Part shown: piece after piece, positions 39,158 through 48,277 of the stretch
Layout: the number at the start of each line of letters is the position of its first letter
How positions within the stretch are numbered: the stretch's first letter is position 1
Assembly: GCA_963717705.1 (NCBI GenBank)
Contig: CAVQWT010000005.1
Coordinates: 496,001-560,000 of the forward strand
DNA length: 64,000 bases
Source: CAVQWT01 sp963717705
Lineage (GTDB): Bacteria > Pseudomonadota > Gammaproteobacteria > Burkholderiales > Casimicrobiaceae
Reading direction: 5' to 3'
Notes under the pieces: model-generated
Database searches by the model: none
The model's input: only the letters and a program-made list of their open reading frames with translations
What the model was told of the DNA's origin: nothing
Program-made: the position numbers and the translations under genes

Positions 39158-39441
39158 CGGGTCCGGTTCGTGTCTGGTGGCGCCCCGGCGGCGGCTCCGG
39201 CATCCCCGGCAACGGCGGCGGGCGGTGCGGTGCGGGTCTCGGCCGTCCGGCCGAGGGAGCTACACGGGGCAACCTGTTACTATACCGCCATTCGCCCGCC
39301 CGTTTCGACTCCGCAGTTTCGACTCCGCAGCATCCCCGTTCAGCCCAGCCCGTGCGCGACCCCGCCGCGTCCTCATCCGCCGCGCCATCGCCGGTCGCCG
39401 CTTCCCCGGCGGCGGCACCCGGCCGTCCCGCCAAGGTCAGC
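39158..39441. other. uvrA-MFS divergent spacer
   Basis: The spacer contains an AT-richer patch around 39276-39290 (TGTTACTATACC) that reads on the minus strand as TATAGT, a possible uvrA -10. A 14-base direct repeat GTTTCGACTCCGCA stands at 39302-39315 and 39317-39330. An in-frame GTG for the MFS gene at 39352 lies inside this spacer. No other gene is visible. Confidence 0.4.
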
Positions 39442-40629
39442 ATGACCCCGGCGGAGCGCCGCGCGACCATGGGCCTGGCCGGCATCTTCGGCCTGCGCAT
39501 GCTGGGGATGTTCATCGTGCTGCCCGTGCTCGCGCTCTACGCCGAAGGCCTTCCCGGCGGCGCCGACCACACGCTGGTCGGAATCGCGCTCGGCGCCTAC
39601 GGCCTTGCGCAGGCGGTGCTGCAGGTGCCGTTCGGCTTCGCGTCGGACCGCTGGGGCAGGAAGCCGGTCATCGTCGTCGGCCTCGTCATCTTCGCGCTCG
39701 GCAGCTTCGTCGCCGCGTGGGCGCCGACCATCCACTGGACCATCGCCGGCCGCGTGCTGCAGGGTGCCGGCGCGATCTCGGCGGCGGTGCTGGCGCTGAC
39801 CGCCGACCTCACCCGCGACGCCGTCCGCACCCGCGCGATGGCGGCGATCGGCATGACGATCGGCGCGACCTTCGCACTGTCGCTCATCGCCGGCCCGCTG
39901 CTGACCAACGTCATCGGCGTGCCCGGCATCTTCGTGCTGACCGGCGTGCTGGCGCTGACGGCGATCGTCGCGCTGCAGCGCGTGGTGCCGGTGGCGCCGC
40001 CGCCCGTGGCACCCGCCGAAGGCGACTGGCGGCGGGTGCTCGCCGACGGCCAGCTGCTGCGGCTCAACTACGGCATCTTCGCGCTGCACGCCGCGCTGAT
40101 GGCGCTGTTCGTCCAGGTCCCGTTCATGCTGCGCGACGCCGGGCTCGCCGCGCCGCGACACTGGCTGGTCTACCTGCCGGTGCTGCTGGGCTCGGTCGTG
40201 CTGATGCTGCCGGCGATGATGAACGCCGACCGCCCGGGCCGCGGCAAGCCGATCTTCGTCGGCGCGGTCGCGCTGCTGTTCGTCGGGCAGGCGCTGCTGG
40301 CGCTCGCGGGAACGTCGCTGGCGATGATCGTCGCCGCGCTGCTCGTGTTCTTCACCGCATTCAACCTGCTCGAGTCGAAGCTGCCGTCGATGGTGTCCAA
40401 GTACGCGCCGCCGTCGGCGCGCGGCACCGCGAGCGGCGTCTACTCGAGCGTGCAGTTCCTCGGCGTCTTCACCGGCGGCGCCGTCGGGGGCTGGCTGTCG
40501 CAGCACCACGGTCCGGCGGCGGTGTTCGGCTTCTGCCTCGCGCTGACGGCGCTGTGGCTGGTCGCCGGCGCCACGATGAGCGCAGCCCCGGCGTACAATC
40601 GCGCCGATCTTTCGATGGGAGAAACATAA
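39442..40629 (+). CDS. Major facilitator superfamily transporter (YajR-like)
   Basis: A polytopic inner-membrane protein of 395 residues with twelve predicted hydrophobic segments and the MFS motif A in FGFASDRWGRKPVIVVGLVI (about 70-89). The first segment reads GLRMLGMFIVLPVLALYAEG, like YajR-type drug or unknown-solute exporters. ATG 39442 has AAGG five bases upstream; an in-frame GTG at 39352 would add 30 low-complexity residues without SD. The stop TAA ends one base before the ssb ATG, so the two are cotranscribed. Confidence 0.85.
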   Translation: MTPAERRATMGLAGIFGLRMLGMFIVLPVLALYAEGLPGGADHTLVGIALGAYGLAQAVLQVPFGFASDRWGRKPVIVVGLVIFALGSFVAAWAPTIHWTIAGRVLQGAGAISAAVLALTADLTRDAVRTRAMAAIGMTIGATFALSLIAGPLLTNVIGVPGIFVLTGVLALTAIVALQRVVPVAPPPVAPAEGDWRRVLADGQLLRLNYGIFALHAALMALFVQVPFMLRDAGLAAPRHWLVYLPVLLGSVVLMLPAMMNADRPGRGKPIFVGAVALLFVGQALLALAGTSLAMIVAALLVFFTAFNLLESKLPSMVSKYAPPSARGTASGVYSSVQFLGVFTGGAVGGWLSQHHGPAAVFGFCLALTALWLVAGATMSAAPAYNRADLSMGET

Positions 40630-40630
40630 G

Positions 40631-41122
40631 ATGGCCTCGGTCAACAAGGTAATCCTGCTCGGCAATCTCGGCCGCGATCCGGAAACGCGCTACACGACCG
40701 GCGGCGACGCGGTCACCAACCTGCGCATCGCGACCACCGAGCAGTGGAAGGACAAGAGCGGCGAGAAGCAGGAGAAGACCGAGTGGCACTCGGTGGTGCT
40801 GTTCGGCCGCCAGGCGGAAGTCGCCGGCGAGTACCTGAAGAAGGGCCGCTCGGTCTACATCGAGGGCCGGCTGCAGACGCGGAAGTGGACCGACAAGGAA
40901 GGCGTCGAGAAGTACTCGACCGAGATCGTCGCCGACCGCATGCAACTGATCGGCGGCGCGCGTGAAGGCGGTGGCGGCGGAGGCGGCGGCGACGTCGAAT
41001 TCTCCGGTGGTGGTGGCGGCGCAGGCGGCGGCGCGTCCGCGCCCAGCGGCGGCGGCGCTCGCGGCGCGGCCAAGCCTCCGGCCAAGAAGACCGACGACTT
41101 CGACGACGACATCCCCTTCTAG
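40631..41122 (+). CDS. ssb: Single-stranded DNA-binding protein
   Basis: Protects and organises ssDNA in replication and repair. The 163-residue protein has an OB-fold (about 1-110; MASVNKVILLGNLGRDPETR, GRLQTRKWTDKEG), a Gly-rich flexible linker (about 115-145) and the acidic tip DDFDDDIPF that binds partner proteins. It is cotranscribed with the MFS gene, convergent with mnmA. Confidence 0.97.
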   Translation: MASVNKVILLGNLGRDPETRYTTGGDAVTNLRIATTEQWKDKSGEKQEKTEWHSVVLFGRQAEVAGEYLKKGRSVYIEGRLQTRKWTDKEGVEKYSTEIVADRMQLIGGAREGGGGGGGGDVEFSGGGGGAGGGASAPSGGGARGAAKPPAKKTDDFDDDIPF

Positions 41123-41178
41123 CGGAGAAGGCGCCACCTGCGCGGCCGGCGGCAGCCGCGCGCCGCGCGCGGGGCCGC

Positions 41179-42381
41179 TCAGGCCGGCGAGGGCTCCGGC
41201 GCGGGAAGCACGGCGCCCGCATGCTCGACGATGACGCCGCCGCCGAGGCACACGTCGCCGTCGTAGAGCACCAGGTACTGGCCCGGCGTCGGCGCCCACT
41301 GCGGCGACGCGAACGTCGCGCGACCGCCGCCCTCGGCGTCCAGCGCCAGCGCGCACGGCGCGTCGGGCATCCGGTAGCGCGTCTTGGCGCCGAGGCGCGC
41401 CAGCACGTCCGCCGCCGGTGGCGCGCCGGCGATCCAGTGCAGCGCCGTCGCGTCGACGGTGTCGCGGTACAGCCGCGGATGATCGTGGCCCTGGACGACG
41501 ACCAGGGTGTTCGCCGCCATGTCCTTGCCGGCGACGAACCACGGCGCGGCGCCGCCGTCCTTCGTGCCGCCGATGCCCAGCCCCTGCCGCTGGCCCAGCG
41601 TGTAGTACGCGAGCCCCTCGTGCCGGCCGACCTCGGCGCCGTCGGGGGTCCGCATCGGGCCGGGCGTGCGCGGCAGGTAGCGGGCGAGGAACTCGCGGAA
41701 CGGCCGCTCGCCGATGAAGCAGATGCCGGTCGAATCCTTCTTCGCCCAGGTCGGGATGCCCTCGCGCCTGGCGATCGCGCGCACGTCGCGCTTCTGCAGC
41801 TCGCCCAGCGGAAACAGCACCGGAGCGAGCTGCGCCTGCGTCAGCCGGTGCAGGAAATAGCTCTGGTCCTTGCCGGCATCGAGCGCCTTCAGCAGCTCGA
41901 CGCGCGGACGGCTGCCGGGGCCGCTCGACGCGCCCGCCTCGTCGTCCGCCGTGCGCAGCGGTTCCGCCGCGCCGTCGCCGACGCGCCGCACCCGCGCGTA
42001 GTGCCCGGTCGCGATGGCGTCTGCGCCCAGCGCCAGCGCGTGGTCGAGAAACGCGCGGAACTTGATCTCGCTGTTGCACAGGACGTCGGGGTTCGGCGTG
42101 CGGCCGGCACGGTACTCGGTCAGGAAATGCGCGAACACCCGCTCGCGGTACTCGGCGGCGAAGTTGACCGCCTCGAGGTCGATGCCGATGACGTCGGCCA
42201 CGCTCGCCGCGTCGACCAGGTCCGCGCGCGTCGTGCAGTGCTCGTCGGTGTCGTCGTCCTCCCAGTTTTTCATGAACAGGCCGACGACGTCGAAGCCCTG
42301 CTGCTTCAGCAGCCACGCGGCGACCGACGAATCGACACCCCCGGACATGCCGACGACGACCTTGCGCCGCCGCGTCATCAT
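41179..42381 (-). CDS. mnmA: tRNA-specific 2-thiouridylase MnmA
   Basis: Inserts sulfur at C2 of U34 in tRNA-Lys, -Glu and -Gln. The 400-residue protein shows the PP-loop GMSGGVDSSVAAWLL (about 11-25), the catalytic cysteine in NPDVLCNSEIKF (about 100-111) and the second in DSTGICFIGERPF (about 195-207), then the C-terminal beta domain. An unusual Ala/Gly-rich insert sits before VELLKALDAGKDQSYFL. The ATG at 42381 overlaps the Nudix stop (ATGA). Confidence 0.96.
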   Translation of the reverse strand: MMTRRRKVVVGMSGGVDSSVAAWLLKQQGFDVVGLFMKNWEDDDTDEHCTTRADLVDAASVADVIGIDLEAVNFAAEYRERVFAHFLTEYRAGRTPNPDVLCNSEIKFRAFLDHALALGADAIATGHYARVRRVGDGAAEPLRTADDEAGASSGPGSRPRVELLKALDAGKDQSYFLHRLTQAQLAPVLFPLGELQKRDVRAIARREGIPTWAKKDSTGICFIGERPFREFLARYLPRTPGPMRTPDGAEVGRHEGLAYYTLGQRQGLGIGGTKDGGAAPWFVAGKDMAANTLVVVQGHDHPRLYRDTVDATALHWIAGAPPAADVLARLGAKTRYRMPDAPCALALDAEGGGRATFASPQWAPTPGQYLVLYDGDVCLGGGVIVEHAGAVLPAPEPSPA

Positions 42382-42836
42382 CCGATCTCGGTGACGGTGG
42401 CGAGCGGCAGCCGGCACCCGGCGCGCCAGTCGTCGATGCATTGCAGCACCAGCGGGCTGCGGTGCATCGCACGCCGCGCGACCAGCTCGTCGTAGCTGAG
42501 CCACAGCGCACGGACGATGCCGTCGTCGAGCGCGCGCTCGGGCTCGTGGCCGACGACGTCGGCGGCGAAGGCGAAGCGCACGAACGTCGCGCCGGTGTCG
42601 GCGGCCTGCCAGCGGTAGATGCCGACGACCGCGCTCGGCGCGACGCGGTAGCGCGTCTCCTCCAGCGTCTCTCGCGCGGCGGCAGTGACGAGCGTCTCCG
42701 CCGCCTCGAGGTGACCGGCGGGCTGGTTGAGCTTCAGCCCCGAGCGCGTCATTTCCTCGACGAGCAGGAACGCGCCGTCGCGCTCGACGATGGTCGCGAC
42801 GGTGACGGCGGGACGGGGAAGGTCGACTTCACGCAT
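42378..42836 (-). CDS. NudJ-like Nudix hydrolase with a variant Nudix box
   Basis: A 152-residue Nudix protein similar to NudJ (YmfB), which hydrolyses nucleoside tri/diphosphates and HMP-PP; the gene commonly neighbours mnmA. The Nudix box is GHLEAAETLVTAAARETLEE followed by TRY: the metal-binding REXXEE is intact but the conserved Gly after EEX is Arg. The remainder matches (LNQPAGHLE, WLSYDELVARR). It is translationally coupled to mnmA. Confidence 0.88.
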   Translation of the reverse strand: MREVDLPRPAVTVATIVERDGAFLLVEEMTRSGLKLNQPAGHLEAAETLVTAAARETLEETRYRVAPSAVVGIYRWQAADTGATFVRFAFAADVVGHEPERALDDGIVRALWLSYDELVARRAMHRSPLVLQCIDDWRAGCRLPLATVTEIG

Positions 42837-42932
42837 GACGGACCGGTGCGCGCGGCGGCGCGTTGGTTGCGGGGGCCACAGCGCAGCGATCGCGCAGCGG
42901 CGGCGGCATTGGAAGCTTCCGCCCGGGGCGGC

Positions 42933-42966
42933 AAAGAAAAAGGCAGGAACCTCGCGGTCCCTGCCT
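42933..42966 (-). terminator. Rho-independent terminator of the Ala-rich exported-protein gene
   Basis: On the minus strand arms 42965-42956 and 42951-42942 pair over 10 bp with one mismatch around a 4-base loop and are followed by TTTTTCTTT (42941-42933). It lies about 25 bases after the stop at 42990. Confidence 0.88.
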
Positions 42967-42989
42967 CGTTCACGAAGACCGGCGAACGC

Positions 42990-43427
42990 TTACGGCGTCG
43001 ACAGCTTCTGTTCCTTCGTATACGCGTCCTTGGCCTTGAAGTCGGGCTTCGCGGCCTTCGGATCGTTCTTGGTCGCCGCGGTGTTCGCCTTCGCCTTGGC
43101 GGCGTCGGTGGCGGTCGTGTTCGCCGTCGCGGCGGCTTCGGTCGTCGAGGCGACGGCCTTCTGCTTCTGCGCCTTGTCGGCCAGCGGCTTCGCATCCTTC
43201 TTGGACGCTTCGACGTTCTTCTTCTGCATCGCGGCGTCGCCCGCCGTCGTGGTCGCCGCCGCGGCGGCTTCGGTGGTCGACTTCACGGTCTCTTGCTTGG
43301 CGGCGTTGGTGGCGGCCTTGGTCGCCGGAGCGGCGGCCGGAGCGGCGCCAGCAACCGGGGCGGCGGTTTGAGCGGCAGCGACGGTAGCGAACGTGCTGGC
43401 GATCAGCGCAACGAGGAGCTTGTTCAT
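42990..43427 (-). CDS. Ala/Lys/Thr-rich exported protein of unknown function
   Basis: A 145-residue protein with a Sec signal peptide (MNKLLVALIASTFATVAAAQ, cleavage near 19-20). The mature part is low-complexity, made of Ala, Lys, Thr and Glu, and contains an internal duplication: STTEAAAAATTTAGDAA near residue 50 recurs as STTEAAATANTTATDAA near residue 93, each followed by a Lys-rich segment. It has no Cys or Trp and would be helical and highly charged. I recognise no characterised family. A clear sigma70 promoter and a terminator make this a single-gene, probably well-expressed unit. Confidence 0.8.
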   Translation of the reverse strand: MNKLLVALIASTFATVAAAQTAAPVAGAAPAAAPATKAATNAAKQETVKSTTEAAAAATTTAGDAAMQKKNVEASKKDAKPLADKAQKQKAVASTTEAAATANTTATDAAKAKANTAATKNDPKAAKPDFKAKDAYTKEQKLSTP

Positions 43428-43560
43428 GGTGGGTCCTATCTCAGTGGTGGTGGAAGTTTCAGTGCTTACGCATGATCGGCCGGATTGATCTGATGCCCGT
43501 GTGACCTGTTGCCCGTGCTGGGTTCTCGCGGCTCGTTATACGAAACTGTAAAACCTTTCG

Positions 43561-43589
43561 ATTATAGCGAAATTCTGGCAATTCCACAA
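43561..43589 (-). promoter_or_regulatory. Sigma70 promoter of the Ala-rich exported-protein gene
   Basis: Minus strand -35 TTGTGG (43589-43584), 17-base spacer and perfect -10 TATAAT (43566-43561). The message would have a leader of about 125 bases before the ATG at 43427. Confidence 0.8.
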
Positions 43590-43846
43590 GCCGAACAACG
43601 ACTTCCATGCGCTTGGAGCATCGCCGGGGCGCCGTTTTGCGTTGCACCCTGCCGCCATCAACGGGGGGGATTGGCGTCCGGTTGACAGCGGGGGCTGGCA
43701 CCGACGGCGTCGAGAACGTACCCTATTGTTTTAAATGATTAATTGTGGAAGCTCCGGCGGCCGTGGACATCGCGCGCGCACCGGGCGGGCGGGCGATTGC
43801 GCCCCGGGGGGGCACGCCCGACGGCGCCCGCTCGGTCAGCGTCCGG
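43590..43846. other. Spacer between hda and the Ala-rich protein gene, with an AT-rich patch
   Basis: No gene is seen. A strikingly AT-rich block around 43721-43748 (TATTGTTTTAAATGATTAAT within it) stands out in a window of about 70 percent GC and could be an UP element, a protein-binding site or a second promoter. The remainder next to hda is GC-rich with short G runs. Confidence 0.4.
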
Positions 43847-44552
43847 TCAGTCCGGGCGCGCGGTGAAGCCGATGTCCCGCTGCAGCCAGTCGCGGACCAG
43901 CGGCACGGTGATTGCGCGCCGCGTCGCCAGCGAGTGGCGGTCGAGCGCGGTCAGCGTCGCCAGCAGCGACGCCATGTCGCGGCGGCCGTGGGCGAGCAGG
44001 TAAGCCACCACGTCGTCGGACAGCGCCAGGCCGCGCAGCCGCGCCCAGGCGACCAGCGCCGCCGGTTTCTCCTCGTCCGCCAGCGGCAGGATCTCGAACA
44101 CCAGGCCCCAGCCCAGCCGGGAGCGCAGGTCGTCGCGCAGCGGCAGCCGCACCGGCGCGGCGTCGGCCGCGACCAGCAGCGCGCCGCCCGCCGCGCGCAG
44201 GGCGTTGTACAGCGTGAACAGCCGCGCCTGGGCGTCGGCCCCGGCCGCCTCGACGCGATCGACGGCCACCAGCGCCGAACGCGCCAGCACCTGCGGATCG
44301 GAGGCGAGCGCGCCCGGCTCGGCGGCGTAGACCGCCGCCCGGCCCGCTGCTGCCGCCGCCGCCACCGTCGCCCGGAGCAGGTGCGTCTTGCCGACACCGT
44401 TCGCGCCCCACAAGCACGACGCCGGGCTCGCGGCCGTGCCCGGAAGCGAGCGCGGCCAGCGCCGCCAGCGCCTCGGCATTGCGCCCGGTCACGAAATTGG
44501 CGAACGCCGGCGGCTCCGGCGGGGCCAGCTCGAAGACGAGCTGCTCGGTCAT
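43847..44552 (-). pseudogene. hda: hda, DnaA regulatory inactivator Hda, with a single-base frameshift
   Basis: Hda is the DnaA-related AAA+ protein that, with the beta clamp, stimulates hydrolysis of DnaA-bound ATP. Codons from ATG 44552 give MTEQLVFELAPPEPPAFANF and on to GVVLVG in one frame; the rest (GANGVGKTHLLRATV Walker A, ALVAVDRVEA Walker B, to LVRDWLQRDIGFTARPD) is in the +1 frame. Removing one base of the CCCC run at 44406-44409 restores a single 234-residue Hda. Everything else is intact and the gene is normally important for growth, so a consensus error is at least as likely as true inactivation. It is divergent from purM, a conserved betaproteobacterial arrangement. Confidence 0.85.
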
Positions 44553-44877
44553 CCGCCGCCCCGCGCCGATCCGGCCGGCACGTCGCGCGCGCGCCGGAGC
44601 GCGACGCTTCGCCGCCGGTCGTGAGGCTCGAGGCGTGGCGCGGAGGGCGCCGGCGCCGCGTTCGCGCGAGGGGCGGCGCCGGATTCCGGTTGCTGCGGGG
44701 ACGTTGGCGAGGCCATCTACGGTAAAATCCGGGAGCGCGCTACGGCTGCTGCGTGCATCGAGGCGCCGGACCCATCACCGGCGCGGAAGCGTTCCATTTT
44801 AGCCCGCTGCGCTCGCCCCGGTGCAATCGATCCCCGCGATCCCCGGCCCCGCGCGATCCACCGACCCCTCCCCGCCG
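44553..44877. other. hda-purM divergent spacer
   Basis: No gene is visible in 325 bases. On the plus strand GGTAAAATCC at about 44720-44729 gives a TAAAAT -10 candidate for purM, but no good -35 is seen 16-18 bases before it. The last 60 bases before purM are C-rich and lack a Shine-Dalgarno sequence. Confidence 0.45.
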
Positions 44878-45936
<1,059 letters not shown>

Positions 45937-46015
45937 GGCGAGGCGGCCGGGTCCGCGCGCAGGTCCGGGCCCCTCCCCCGCTGCCGTCCGCCCGTCCGGT
46001 CCCTCGCGCACAACG

Positions 46016-46672
46016 ATGTCCGCTCCCCGCATCACGGTCCTCATTTCCGGCCGCGGCTCCAACCTCGGGGCGCTGCTCGACGCGCAGCGCGACGGCCGCC
46101 TTGGCGGCGGCATCGTCACCGGCGTGATCACGAACAACCCGCAGGCGGCGGGGCTCGGGCTGGCGCACGCGCGTGGCGTGCCCACGACCGTCGTCGACCA
46201 TCGCGCGTACGCCGATCGCGCCGCGTTCGACGCCGCGCTGGCCGCGGCGGTCGCGGCGGGCGCACCCGACCTCGTCGTGCTCGCCGGCTTCATGCGCATC
46301 CTCGACGCCGCGCTGGTCCGAAGTTACGAGGGTCGCCTGCTCAACGTGCATCCGTCGCTGCTGCCGCTCTACCCCGGGCTGCACACCCACCGCAGGGCGC
46401 TGGCCGACGGCGTGCGGATCCACGGCTGCACCGTTCATTACGTCACGGCGGCGCTCGACCATGGGCCGATCGTCGCGCAGGGCGCCGTCGCGGTGCACGA
46501 CGACGACGACGAGGCCACGCTCGCCGCACGGGTGCTCGACGTCGAGCACCGGGTGCTGCCGGCGGCCGTCCGCGCGCACTGCGAAGGACGCCTGGTCATC
46601 GCCGGGAACCGCGTGCGCGTTGTGGACGGCAGGCAGGCGACGGGCGCCTTCGAGTCCCCGCGCCCCGATTGA
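46016..46672 (+). CDS. purN: Phosphoribosylglycinamide formyltransferase
   Basis: Third step of purine synthesis, formyl transfer from 10-formyl-THF to GAR. The 218-residue protein shows ITVLISGRGSNLGALLDA, the catalytic region LLNVHPSLLPLYPGLHTHRR with Asn and His, and GCTVHYVTAALDHGPIVAQG with the catalytic Asp. ATG 46016 is preceded by C-rich sequence without SD. It is cotranscribed with purM. Confidence 0.96.
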   Translation: MSAPRITVLISGRGSNLGALLDAQRDGRLGGGIVTGVITNNPQAAGLGLAHARGVPTTVVDHRAYADRAAFDAALAAAVAAGAPDLVVLAGFMRILDAALVRSYEGRLLNVHPSLLPLYPGLHTHRRALADGVRIHGCTVHYVTAALDHGPIVAQGAVAVHDDDDEATLAARVLDVEHRVLPAAVRAHCEGRLVIAGNRVRVVDGRQATGAFESPRPD

Positions 46673-46796
46673 AGCGCCGGCGGCGACGCTCCGCGACGCC
46701 GGGCGCCACCGCGCGAGGCAGCGTCCCATTGCCGCCGGATCGACCGGCCCCCAACTGCGGAGGGAACACTTTGGCCGCCCCGCCCTCCAACCTCCC

Positions 46797-48035
46797 GTGA
46801 CCACCGCACCCGCCGCTGCCCTCGCCCTGCCCGCGCCGGCCGCACCGACGCCGCCCCGACCGCGGCGCTGGCGGCTGTCGCGTGCGCTGCTGTGGGCGCT
46901 GGCCGGCTCGCTGCTGCTGCACCTCGGCATCACGCTGTGGCCGGTGGACGAGGTGGCGGTGCCGGAGGCGACCCCGTTGCAGGCGACGATCACCGAGCTG
47001 CCGCCGCCGCCCCGCGTCACTGCGGCGGCGCCGGCCCCGGCACCGAAGCCGCGTCCGAAGCCGCGCCGCCCCGACGCGCCGCCGCCGCCGATCGCCGCGG
47101 CCGAGCCCGCTCCCGCCGTCGACGTCGCGGCAGAGGCCGCGGCCGCCGAGCGTGCCGCCGGCGAGGCTGCCGTCGCGTCCGAGCCGGCGCCGCCGGCGCT
47201 CGCCGAGGCCGTCGCGCCCGACGCGCCGGTGCCGCCCGCGAAAGTCCTGCCGCCGCGCGTCGATCTCGCGTACAAGGTGTACTTCGGCACCCGCGGCTTC
47301 CTCATCGGCGAAGCGACCTACCGTTTCGAGCACGCCGACAACCGCTACCGGATCTCGACCGTCGGCGAGGCGCGCGGCCTTGCCGCGCTGCTGCTGCGCG
47401 GACAGGGCAAGCTGGAGAGCCGCGGCAACATCACCGCCGCGGGGCTGCAGCCGTACGAGTTCATCGCCGAACGCGGCTCGCGCGACCGCCGCGAGCGCGC
47501 CACCTTCGACTGGGAGTCGGGCATCGTGAGCCTGCACGAGGACAAGACCGCCGCGCTGATGCTGCCCACCTTCGATCCGCTGTCGCTGATGTGGCAGTAC
47601 TACTTCGCCCCGCCGACGAAGGGCGAGGAGACGATCAGCGTCGCCACGACGCGCCGCGTGGCGACGTACACCGTCACGCGCACCGGCACGGAGAAGATCG
47701 CCTGGGCGAACGGCGAGCTCGACACCGAGGTGTGGCACCGCGTCTCCGCCGACGGCAAGACCGACGCGCTCATCTGGCTCGCGCCGAAGCTCAACTTCAT
47801 CCCGGCGAAGATCCGCATCAGCAACACCGACCGCGGCACGCTGGAAGTGGTGCTCGACGCGATCCGCGTCGACGAACCCGACCCCGAGGTGGCGCCCGCG
47901 CCGCTCGCCGCGGTCGCCGCCCCCGCCAACCCGGCGCCGGAATCCCGGCCCCTCGCCCCTATGCCCACGCCCTCGCAGCCTGCCGCCCCCCCACCTGCCC
48001 AAACCCCACCCACGCCTTCAGCGGTGACGCCGTGA
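46797..48035 (+). CDS. DUF3108 protein with TonB-like N-terminal anchor and proline-rich linker
   Basis: A 412-residue envelope protein. One membrane anchor (about 24-45, ALLWALAGSLLLHLGITLWP) precedes a long Pro/Ala/Lys-Arg linker (about 60-150, with PKPRPKPRRPDAPPPP) of TonB type, then a beta-rich DUF3108 domain (about 155-365; DLAYKVYFGTRGFLIGEATY, DALIWLAPKLNFIPAKIRI) and a Pro-rich tail. DUF3108 has no settled function. The start is GTG 46797 (MTTAPAAALA); the frame is open upstream but lacks a better start. It follows purN, and its stop touches the first 60-bp repeat. Confidence 0.8.
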   Translation: MTTAPAAALALPAPAAPTPPRPRRWRLSRALLWALAGSLLLHLGITLWPVDEVAVPEATPLQATITELPPPPRVTAAAPAPAPKPRPKPRRPDAPPPPIAAAEPAPAVDVAAEAAAAERAAGEAAVASEPAPPALAEAVAPDAPVPPAKVLPPRVDLAYKVYFGTRGFLIGEATYRFEHADNRYRISTVGEARGLAALLLRGQGKLESRGNITAAGLQPYEFIAERGSRDRRERATFDWESGIVSLHEDKTAALMLPTFDPLSLMWQYYFAPPTKGEETISVATTRRVATYTVTRTGTEKIAWANGELDTEVWHRVSADGKTDALIWLAPKLNFIPAKIRISNTDRGTLEVVLDAIRVDEPDPEVAPAPLAAVAAPANPAPESRPLAPMPTPSQPAAPPPAQTPPTPSAVTP

Positions 48036-48266
48036 GCCCGCCGGGCCGCCCCAAGGGCGAACGCCGGAGTGCGCAGCACGAAGGCATCCCCACGAGCCCG
48101 CCGGGCCGCCCCAAGGGCGAACGCCGAAGTGCGCAGCACGAAGGCATCCCCACGAGCCCGCCGGGCCGCCCCAAGGGCGAACGCCGAAGTGCGCAGCACG
48201 AAGGCATCCCCACGAGCCCGCCGGGCCGCCCCAAGGGCGAACGCCGGAGTGCGCAGCACGAAGGCA
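48034..48266 (+). repeat. Four-copy tandem array of a 60-bp repeat
   Basis: Copies start at 48034, 48094, 48154 and 48214; the last ends after 53 bases. Differences are few (CCGGAG versus CCGAAG), so the array is recent or homogenised. The unit matches the pair at 26712-26824 and lies in the same orientation relative to the next gene. Because 60 is a multiple of three, the frame continues open: each unit reads PPGRPKGERRSAQHEG plus four residues, in frame with the downstream methyltransferase. There are no unique spacers, so it is not CRISPR. Confidence 0.95.
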
Positions 48267-48277
48267 ATCCGACCAAC

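Noticed and set aside
39158..39441. LexA (SOS) box before uvrA or the ssb operon
   Set aside because: I searched by eye for CTGT-N8-ACAG and found none. Absence by eye does not exclude a divergent site.
46771..46800. Nine-codon TTG leader ORF overlapping the DUF3108 start as GTGA
   Set aside because: It has GGAGGG upstream, but such short frames are common by chance and nothing else supports translation.
48034..48266. Possible CRISPR array
   Set aside because: The 60-bp units are contiguous and nearly identical with no unique spacers, and no cas gene is nearby.
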